Source: Actinomycetota bacterium (GTDB lineage: Bacteria; Actinomycetota; Actinomycetes; Nanopelagicales; Nanopelagicaceae). From it: a DNA stretch of 6,878 bases. Of the stretch, positions 1-5,696 are shown piece by piece. How positions within the stretch are numbered: the stretch's first letter is position 1; each line of letters starts with the position of its first letter. Made by a program: the position numbers and the translations under genes. The stretch spans positions 1-6,878 of the forward strand of contig WLIM01000058.1 in NCBI GenBank assembly GCA_009702205.1, given 5' to 3'. The notes beneath the pieces were generated by a model, which was given only the letters and a program-made list of their open reading frames with translations, was not told the origin of the DNA and ran no database searches.

Positions 1-499
1 AGATCGCGCCGGAACCGGAATCATTTCCTCCAGATTGGGCCTACAAAGTCCAGCAATAGAAGTCTCATCCGGAATGGATATCTTTAAATTTGTCGAAGAA
101 CACCAGAAGAAAAATGGCCAACTAGATTATTTAATATTTGATGAGGCGCAATTTTATGAGAGTGATCAGATTGATCAACTTGCTCGTATTGTGGATATTT
201 TAAAAGTTGATGTATTCGCTTTTGGAATTCTGAGCGACTTTCGAACTTCTCTTTTTCCTGGATCAATGCGTCTAGTTGAACTTGCAGATCGGGTAAATCC
301 TCTTCAAGTAGAGGCACTTTGCTGGTGTGGAGTTCGCGCAACTCATAACGCTCGCATTGTTGGCGGGCGAATGACACGTGAAGGTGACCAACTCTTACCC
401 GGCGATACCGCGCCAGATGCCGAAGTTTTATATGAAGTTCTCTGTCGCAAGCACCACATGGCGAATATGAGCTCTAAAGATCACGACAAGAGCGAGTAG
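1..499 (+). CDS. tdk: Thymidine kinase, 5'-truncated by the window edge
   Basis: Phosphorylates thymidine (and deoxyuridine) to dTMP with ATP in the cytoplasm; type II (TK1-like) thymidine kinase. The frame is open from base 2, so 165 C-terminal residues are visible. About 41 residues, including the P-loop, should lie upstream, judging by alignment from memory with the E. coli enzyme of about 205 residues. The visible part begins D-R-A-G-T-G, then SSRLGLQSPA, matching the E. coli SSRIGLSSPA region. The Walker B/catalytic motif DEAQF is at residues 47-51, with Glu48 the expected catalytic base. GILSDFR..LFPGS follows, the family's G-L-R-T-D-F region, then a lid. Zinc ligands are C107-W-C109-G and C148-R-K-H151, the E. 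coli-type CxC...CxxH spacing. A TTG at 35 should not be taken as the start because it would remove conserved residues. PNP begins 9 bases after the stop, so co-transcription is likely. Confidence 0.93.
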   Translation, partial: DRAGTGIISSRLGLQSPAIEVSSGMDIFKFVEEHQKKNGQLDYLIFDEAQFYESDQIDQLARIVDILKVDVFAFGILSDFRTSLFPGSMRLVELADRVNPLQVEALCWCGVRATHNARIVGGRMTREGDQLLPGDTAPDAEVLYEVLCRKHHMANMSSKDHDKSE

Positions 500-508
500 A
501 TTTCTCAC

Positions 509-1327
509 ATGACTGATTTGTACTCTGATCCAATCGGAACTGCTGTTGCTGCGGCTGCAAAAATTGCTGAGCTAACTGGAAAAGAGAAACATGATGTAGC
601 ACTTGTCATGGGTTCGGGTTGGATGCCAGCCACTGACGCTCTCGGAAAAGCAACTCACGAATTTGCAGTAACTGACATTCCTGGATTCCCTGCCCCAACG
701 GTTGTTGGTCATGGCGGCCTTATTAGGTCATATGAAATTGCTGGAGCGAATGGAACAATTAACGCATTGGTTTTTCTTGGAAGAACGCATCTTTATGAAG
801 GCAAAGGCCTAGAACCAGTTGTTCATGGTGTTCGTACAGCAGTTAAAGCTGGCTGCAAAGTTGTCGTTTTAACAAATGCCTGCGGTGGAATTAATCGTGA
901 GTATAAAGTTGGTCAACCGGTATTGATACGCGATCACATATCTATGACTGCAACGAGTCCACTCATCGGAGCAGATTTTGTTGATCTCACAGATTTATAT
1001 AGCAAGCGCATTCGCGAATTAGTAAAGCATGAAGATGATTCTTTATCCGAAGGCGTTTATGTGCATTGGCGTGGACCGGCATATGAAACTCCAGCTGAAA
1101 TAAATATGTTGCGAATTATGGGAGCGGATTTAGTTGGAATGTCTACTGTTCCAGAAGCTATTGCGGCTCATGCACTTGGCGCAGAAGTTCTCGGAATTTC
1201 TCTTGTGACTAATGCTGCTGCGGGAGTAACAGGCGAAAAATTGAGTCACACAGAGGTTATGGAGGCAGGGAAAGCGGCCGCAGGGCGAATGGGCGAATTG
1301 CTTGCGAAGGTATTAAAACAATTGTGA
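509..1327 (+). CDS. punA: Purine nucleoside phosphorylase, trimeric type
   Basis: Cleaves inosine, guanosine and their deoxy forms with phosphate to free base plus (deoxy)ribose-1-phosphate. The 272 residues match the trimeric (PNP/MTAP) family and closely resemble mycobacterial PNP (about 268 aa). Phosphate-site elements are GSGW (35-38), GHG (67-69) and GRTHLYEG (91-98). The base and sugar site is formed by TNACGG (122-127), YETPAE with Glu193 (human Glu201), GMSTVPE with Met211/Ser212, TN with Asn235 (human Asn243) and His247 (human His257). The Glu/Asn pair is the signature for 6-oxopurines, so adenosine should be a poor substrate; this fits with the adenosine deaminase gene nearby. The ATG start gives a normal-length N-terminus; only a weak, purine-rich ribosome site precedes it. 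It lies 9 bases after tdk and overlaps the mutase gene by 4. The gene is also called deoD in mycobacteria, although the hexameric E. coli DeoD is a different subtype. Confidence 0.95.
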   Translation: MTDLYSDPIGTAVAAAAKIAELTGKEKHDVALVMGSGWMPATDALGKATHEFAVTDIPGFPAPTVVGHGGLIRSYEIAGANGTINALVFLGRTHLYEGKGLEPVVHGVRTAVKAGCKVVVLTNACGGINREYKVGQPVLIRDHISMTATSPLIGADFVDLTDLYSKRIRELVKHEDDSLSEGVYVHWRGPAYETPAEINMLRIMGADLVGMSTVPEAIAAHALGAEVLGISLVTNAAAGVTGEKLSHTEVMEAGKAAAGRMGELLAKVLKQL

Positions 1328-2940
1328 TCAGCACGCAGCTTCGCTTAGAAGTTGAAGAATGGATTGCGAATGATCCAGACCCTAAAACTTCGCAACTCTT
1401 ACGAAGTTGGCTCGAGAGTGAAAATTTAGATGAACTAACAAAATCTTTCAACGGATTTTTGGAGTTCGGAACAGCCGGGCTTCGTGGCCCTGTTAGACCT
1501 GGGCCTTCCGGCATGAATCGTGCAGTGGTTGGCAGAACGGCAGCAGGAATTGCGCAGTATTTAAAAGCACATGGGTTATCCAAAGTTGTAATCGGTCGAG
1601 ATGCAAGACATGGGTCTAGCGAATTCCTAATTGAGAGTGCGCAAATTTTTTCTGGCGCTGGTTTAGAGGTTTACGTTCTTCCTAGGGAGCTTCCAACACC
1701 AGTTCTGGCCTTCGCCGTTAAAGAGCTGAAAATGGATTGCGGCGTAATGATTACAGCAAGTCATAATCCCGCTTCCGATAATGGTTACAAGGTTTACCTT
1801 GGCGGCAGCGTTGATGGCGTCAATTATTCAGGCAGTCAAATCATCTCTCCTGCGGATCGCCAAATTTTCGAGGAGATATCCCGAGTTCAATTGCCTAGCC
1901 CAAGAGGAAGTAATTGGAATACTGTAAGTGAAGAGTTGATAACGAAATATTTAGAAATTACTGCACGTTCATCAAAACAAGCAATTGAAACCAAGATTGT
2001 TTACACAGCAATGCACGGGGTTGGTACTAAAACTCTGCTAGCGCTCTTCGATAAAGCGAATTTTACTAAACCGATTCTGGTTACCGAACAAGCAGAGCCT
2101 GATCCAGATTTTCCAACTGTCTCTTTTCCAAACCCAGAGGAACCTGGTGCGATCGATTTAGCAATCAAACTAGCTATTAAAGAGAGTGCGGATCTAGTAA
2201 TTGCGAATGATCCTGATGCAGATCGTTGTGCAATTGCAGCCAAAGACGGTGCTGGTGATTGGCGCATGCTTCGCGGCGATGAACTAGGAATTATTTTTGG
2301 CCACTATATTGCGAATTCTTCAGATGTGGCGAACAAAGTACTCGCCACTTCAATAGTTTCTTCGAGCGCTCTATCTAAAATTTCACAGTTATGCGGTGCC
2401 CAGTTTGTCGAAACACTTACTGGTTTTAAGTGGATATCGAAGATTGGAAACTTAGCTTTTGGTTATGAAGAGGCTATTGGTTACTGCGTAGATCCCAATG
2501 TTGTAAATGACAAGGATGGGATATCTGCAGCTTTGAAGATCGCTGAAATTTCTAGCGAACTTATTGCGAAAGGTTCGAATATTTTTGAATATTTGCATCA
2601 AATCTGGGCTCAAATCGGATATCACCGCACCGAACAGCTTTCAATTCGAGTAGAAAATCTTTCTACTATTGCAACTATTTTAGAAAACCTAAAGGCTAAT
2701 CCCCCTGCGAAATTAGCAAACTTTGAAGTGACATCTTTTGAAGATCTTGAGCAGAGTAATCTTCCTACAGTTGGATTTAGAATTTGGGCAGGTGCAAACG
2801 TGCGAATTATTATCAGGCCAAGTGGAACGGAACCAAAGCTAAAGAGTTATATAGAAGTAGTTGGAGATAGAGATTTCGCAGATAAATCAGTAAAGGAAAT
2901 AGCTCTAGCTCTAAACTCCCTATTCGCTAGCTATAGCTAA
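1324..2940 (+). CDS. pmmB: Alpha-D-phosphohexomutase, PGM2-like; candidate phosphopentomutase
   Basis: Member of the phosphoglucomutase/phosphomannomutase superfamily, 538 residues with all four functional loops. FGTAGLRG is near the N-terminus (48-55). The phosphoserine loop is TASHNP with Ser146 as the phosphoryl carrier. The Mg2+ loop is DPDADR (296-301). GFKWI (367-371) and GYEEAIG (380-386) form the sugar-binding region, and RPSGTEPK (498-505) binds phosphate. The GYEEAIG...DKDG stretch is of the PGM2 kind rather than the GEMSG type of PMM/PGM; human PGM2 acts mainly as a phosphopentomutase. Mycobacterial orthologues are named pmmB, but position right after PNP argues for (deoxy)ribose-1-phosphate to 5-phosphate conversion (inference). 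The start is GTG, overlapping the PNP stop in GTGA. The following residues fit the family N-terminus, no better start is seen, and ribosome re-initiation is likely. The 3' end overlaps adenosine deaminase, on the opposite strand, by 21 bases. Confidence 0.93.
   Translation: MISTQLRLEVEEWIANDPDPKTSQLLRSWLESENLDELTKSFNGFLEFGTAGLRGPVRPGPSGMNRAVVGRTAAGIAQYLKAHGLSKVVIGRDARHGSSEFLIESAQIFSGAGLEVYVLPRELPTPVLAFAVKELKMDCGVMITASHNPASDNGYKVYLGGSVDGVNYSGSQIISPADRQIFEEISRVQLPSPRGSNWNTVSEELITKYLEITARSSKQAIETKIVYTAMHGVGTKTLLALFDKANFTKPILVTEQAEPDPDFPTVSFPNPEEPGAIDLAIKLAIKESADLVIANDPDADRCAIAAKDGAGDWRMLRGDELGIIFGHYIANSSDVANKVLATSIVSSSALSKISQLCGAQFVETLTGFKWISKIGNLAFGYEEAIGYCVDPNVVNDKDGISAALKIAEISSELIAKGSNIFEYLHQIWAQIGYHRTEQLSIRVENLSTIATILENLKANPPAKLANFEVTSFEDLEQSNLPTVGFRIWAGANVRIIIRPSGTEPKLKSYIEVVGDRDFADKSVKEIALALNSLFASYS
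2900..2939 (-). terminator. Possible intrinsic terminator in the convergent overlap
   Basis: Arms 2900-2910 (tagctctagct) and 2929-2939 (agctatagcta) pair at 10 of 11 positions with one C-A mismatch, around an 18-base loop. Bases 2928-2939 are also a perfect 12-base palindrome. Read on the minus strand, the stem is followed by TTTCCTTTA, a broken T-tract, which suits termination after adenosine deaminase, whose stop codon lies in the loop. On the plus strand no T-run follows, so service as a terminator for the mutase transcript is less likely. The stem has only four G-C pairs, so it is weak, and most of it is also coding sequence for the mutase C-terminus. Its place exactly where two operons collide is the main reason to call it. 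Confidence 0.4.
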
Positions 2941-4011
2941 ATAACCCGGTTTAACAATCTCTTCGATAATCGCTAGGCGTTCTTCGAAGGGTATGAATGA
3001 ACTCTTCAGGGCATTGATTGTTACGCGTTGCAGATCTGCAAAATTCCAATTAAATGCCTTAACAACCTCAACCATTTCATTTGACATCGAAGTCCGGCTC
3101 ATCAAACGATTGTCGGTATTAATAGTTACGCGGAATCGGAGTTTTGCCAGTGCACCGATTGGATGAGTCGCAATCGTTTTAGCAGCGCCAGTTTGTAAAT
3201 TTGAAGTCGGACATAGTTCTAGTGGAATTCTGCGATCGCGGACATAAGCAGATAGTCGTCCCAGAACGGGTTTTGCGCCAGAAAAATCTATATCTTCAAT
3301 TATTCGCACACCGTGACCAAGTCGCTCTGCTCCACACATCTGAATTGCTTGCCAGATTGACGGTAAGCCATAAGCCTCGCCCGCATGAATCGTGAAATGC
3401 GCATCTTCCTGTCGCAAGTAATTAAAAGTATCTAACTGATTAGTTGGCGGGAATCCATCTTCAGGTCCAGCGATATCAAAACCAACAACTCCGAGATCTC
3501 GATATTTAATAACTTTTTCTGCAACTTCTTGCGCGTGTGGATTTTGCCGAAGTGCGCAAAGAAGTGATTCGACTCGAATATTAAACCCCTCTGCTTTTGC
3601 CGCCACTTCACCTTGGCGATAGCCAGCGATAGTTGCCTCGATTACTTGATCAAGAGTTAAACCTTTGCGGGTGAAAAGTTCTGGAGCGCCGCGAACTTCT
3701 GCATAAACAACGCCATCTCTGGCCAAATCAATTGCACACTCTTTGGCAACTCGAGTAATTGCTTCACTCGTCTGCATAACAGCAATTGTGTGTTCAAAAG
3801 TTTCGATGTATCGAACAAGGGATCCAGAGTTACAAGCTTCATAAAACCAATCAGCAAGCGCTGATGGATCATTCGCTGGAAGGGCGTACCCAATTTCTTT
3901 AGCTAATTCGATAATTGTTTCGGGACGTAACCCACCATCAAGATGGTCATGAATTACTGCTTTCGGTAAACGCTTTATCTGCTCTGACGTTGGAATTGAT
4001 GTAAGCGACAT
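2920..4011 (-). CDS. add: Adenosine deaminase
   Basis: Hydrolyses adenosine and deoxyadenosine to inosine and deoxyinosine, feeding the 6-oxopurine-specific PNP. It is 363 residues, normal for the family, and a zinc amidohydrolase-fold enzyme. Zinc ligands and catalytic residues are H21-D-H23 (HDHLDGG), His209 and Glu212 in HAGE (Glu is the proton donor), His233 in RLGHG, and Asp300 in TINTDN. ELCPTSNLQTG (265-275) and GFDIAGPED (177-185) are also family motifs. The residue after Asp300 is Asn301, where animal and E. coli enzymes have a second Asp; from memory this is usual in actinobacterial enzymes. I chose the ATG at 4011: it has GAGGG five bases upstream and lies one base after the deoA stop. 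A TTG at 4035 would add eight residues but lacks this support. Last gene of the minus-strand operon; its 3' end overlaps the mutase gene. Confidence 0.95.
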   Translation of the reverse strand: MSLTSIPTSEQIKRLPKAVIHDHLDGGLRPETIIELAKEIGYALPANDPSALADWFYEACNSGSLVRYIETFEHTIAVMQTSEAITRVAKECAIDLARDGVVYAEVRGAPELFTRKGLTLDQVIEATIAGYRQGEVAAKAEGFNIRVESLLCALRQNPHAQEVAEKVIKYRDLGVVGFDIAGPEDGFPPTNQLDTFNYLRQEDAHFTIHAGEAYGLPSIWQAIQMCGAERLGHGVRIIEDIDFSGAKPVLGRLSAYVRDRRIPLELCPTSNLQTGAAKTIATHPIGALAKLRFRVTINTDNRLMSRTSMSNEMVEVVKAFNWNFADLQRVTINALKSSFIPFEERLAIIEEIVKPGYLAIASE

Positions 4012-4012
4012 T

Positions 4013-5308
4013 TCAGCCCTCAATTCTTTCAACAATAAGCGGTAGGCGCGGTGCTATCGATCCATCTTTACTAATACTCACAGAATTTGCCAATGCATCT
4101 TGGGCACGTGCAAATCTGGCTGGTTCATCGGCATGAAGGGTGAATATTGCATCACCTTTCTTTAGTTGAGCGCCAGGCTTTGCATGAATTTCAATCCCTG
4201 CACCAAAACTTACCTTCTCGCCCTGTTTAGAACGGCCAGCACCTAAACGCCAAGCCGCGATACCTACACTCATTGCATCCATTGAGGAGAGCGTGCCATC
4301 TGATTCTGCAGAAATTACCATTTTTTCTTTTGCGACCGGAAGCACAGCATCAACATCGCCTCCTTGCGCACTAATCATTTGTCGCCAACTATCCATTGCG
4401 GCACCATTGGCAAGCGCATCTGCCGGATCCATTAGCGGTTTAATTCCAGCCGCATCTAACATTTCACGTGCGAGAACCAATGTTAATTCGACAACATCAC
4501 TCGGTCCGCCACCAGCTAAGACTTCAATAGATTCGCGAACTTCCAGGGCATTACCAGCAGTTAAACCAAGTGGAACATCCATTGCTGTTACAAGTGCGCG
4601 CATTTTTACACCAGCTTGTTTTCCAAGATCAACCATTACCCGTGCGAGCTCGCCAGCTTTTTTAGGATCGGACATAAATGCTCCGGAACCTGTTTTAACA
4701 TCGAGAACAAGTGCGCTAGTTCCTTCTGCAATCTTCTTACTCATGATGCTAGATGCAATTAGCGGTATTGCTTGAACCGTTCCTGTCACATCTCGCAGCG
4801 CATAAAGCTTTTTATCTGCCGGAGCTAATCCTGCGCCTGCTGCGCAGATGACAGCGCCACATTTTGAAATTACATCAAGCATTTCGCTATTAGAAAGCGA
4901 TGCTCGCCAACCAGGAATTGATTCTAATTTATCTAGCGTTCCGCCAGTGTGGCCCAAACCGCGGCCGGATAATTGAGGAACTGCCCCACCACAAGCTGCA
5001 ACTAAAGGTGCAAGTGGCAAAGTTATTTTGTCGCCAACTCCACCAGTTGAGTGTTTATCAACTGTTTTGCGATCAAGTGCCGACCATTCCATTCGCTCGC
5101 CGCTATTGATCATTGCATTTGTCCATCGCGATATCTCACGGGAGTTCATGCCATTTAAAAGTATCGCCATAAGGAGTGCCGACATTTGTTCATCTGCCAC
5201 TTGACCTTTTGTGTATGCGTCAATTACCCAATCAATTTGTGGATCTGAAAGCTCTTTTTTATCTCGCTTGGCGCCGATTATTTCGACGGCATCAAATATT
5301 TCACTCAT
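4013..5308 (-). CDS. deoA: Thymidine phosphorylase (pyrimidine-nucleoside phosphorylase family)
   Basis: Splits thymidine and deoxyuridine, perhaps also uridine, with phosphate into the pyrimidine base plus (deoxy)ribose-1-phosphate. The 431 residues match the family (E. coli DeoA about 440). The phosphate loop is K85-H-S-T-G-G-V-G-D93, with SGRGLGHTGGTLDKLES at 114-130. Substrate-site residues are Arg172 in LRDVTGTV and Ser187/Lys191 in IPLIASSIMSKK, at the E. coli Arg171/Ser186/Lys190 spacing. DVKTGSGAFM (203-212) follows, and the C-terminal alpha/beta domain is complete. The sequence resembles the Bacillus-type pyrimidine-nucleoside phosphorylase at several points (SSIMSKKIA, LVLDVKTG). 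Uridine use is therefore possible and would matter because no separate uridine phosphorylase is in the window. The ATG overlaps the cytidine deaminase stop (ATGA) and has little of a ribosome site of its own, so translational coupling is likely. Confidence 0.94.
   Translation of the reverse strand: MSEIFDAVEIIGAKRDKKELSDPQIDWVIDAYTKGQVADEQMSALLMAILLNGMNSREISRWTNAMINSGERMEWSALDRKTVDKHSTGGVGDKITLPLAPLVAACGGAVPQLSGRGLGHTGGTLDKLESIPGWRASLSNSEMLDVISKCGAVICAAGAGLAPADKKLYALRDVTGTVQAIPLIASSIMSKKIAEGTSALVLDVKTGSGAFMSDPKKAGELARVMVDLGKQAGVKMRALVTAMDVPLGLTAGNALEVRESIEVLAGGGPSDVVELTLVLAREMLDAAGIKPLMDPADALANGAAMDSWRQMISAQGGDVDAVLPVAKEKMVISAESDGTLSSMDAMSVGIAAWRLGAGRSKQGEKVSFGAGIEIHAKPGAQLKKGDAIFTLHADEPARFARAQDALANSVSISKDGSIAPRLPLIVERIEG
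4017..4021 (-). promoter_or_regulatory. Ribosome binding site of add, inside the deoA end
   Basis: The minus strand reads GAGGG, then the five-base spacer CTGAA, then ATG at 4011. The site lies in the last codons of thymidine phosphorylase, and the spacer contains that gene's TGA stop. It decides the adenosine deaminase start in favour of 4011 over the TTG at 4035, and implies translation coupled to the upstream gene. Confidence 0.7.
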
Positions 5309-5694
5309 TTAGGAAGATCATCTGGACCAAATGCCCACGGTAGAAGTGTTGACATCGGAGCTGGTCCATCTGGAGTCATGAAAAGTAAATCATTTCCACC
5401 ATGCTCGAAAAGTAATTGGCGACAACGACCGCAAGGTGAGAGGAAATTGCCCTTGGCGTCAACGCAAACTGCAGCGATCAATCGCCCGCCACCACTTGCA
5501 ACTAAATTTGAGACCAGACCGCATTCTGCGCAAAGCCCAAGGCCGTAGCTAGCATTTTCAACATTACAGCCCGAAACAATTCGCCCATCATTTACAAGAG
5601 CTGCAACGCCTACTGGAAATTTTGAATATGGCGCATAAGCTTTCTTCATAATTTCTTTAGCGTGATCGTGTAGTAGTTCCCAATTAATTTCCAA
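5305..5694 (-). CDS. cdd: Cytidine deaminase, homotetrameric type
   Basis: Deaminates cytidine and deoxycytidine to uridine and deoxyuridine, the substrates for the downstream phosphorylase. It has 129 residues, the short tetrameric class. Three-cysteine zinc site: C55-A-E57 (Glu57 the proton shuttle) and P-C88-G-R-C91-R-Q. Substrate residues lie in FPVG (26-29) and N44-V-E46-N-A-S. The end, AFGPDDLP, is like mycobacterial Cdd. The start is TTG at 5694, two bases after the permease stop. In-frame codons further up give no ATG, GTG or TTG before a stop at 5731-5733, and the next internal ATG (residue 16) would cut into the conserved first helix. GGGGGAG at 5705-5711 could be its ribosome site, with a rather long 10-base spacer. 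Confidence 0.94.
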   Translation of the reverse strand: MEINWELLHDHAKEIMKKAYAPYSKFPVGVAALVNDGRIVSGCNVENASYGLGLCAECGLVSNLVASGGGRLIAAVCVDAKGNFLSPCGRCRQLLFEHGGNDLLFMTPDGPAPMSTLLPWAFGPDDLPK

Positions 5695-5696
5695 AA

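Noticed and set aside
84..377. Minus-strand open frame of 97 residues opposite tdk
   Set aside because: Antisense to the conserved thymidine kinase coding region, no recognisable domain and no ribosome site seen.
500..508. Possible promoter or terminator between tdk and PNP
   Set aside because: Only nine bases, with no hairpin or promoter-like elements that I could see; treated as an intra-operon junction.
1363..2213. 14-base direct repeat attgcgaatgatcc at 1363-1376 and 2200-2213, both coding I-A-N-D-P
   Set aside because: Both copies lie in the mutase gene in the same frame. The second is the Mg2+-binding loop and the first is an N-terminal helix; two copies of common codons in a biased genome are most likely chance.
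4012..4035. Longer adenosine deaminase starting from TTG at 4035, overlapping deoA
   Set aside because: ATG at 4011 has a GAGGG ribosome site at proper spacing and follows the deoA stop; the extra eight residues are not family sequence.
4293..4775. Open frame of 160 residues on the + strand, antisense to thymidine phosphorylase
   Set aside because: Low-complexity Ser/Ala/Thr-rich translation with no domain, lying wholly within a well-supported gene on the other strand; a codon-bias shadow.
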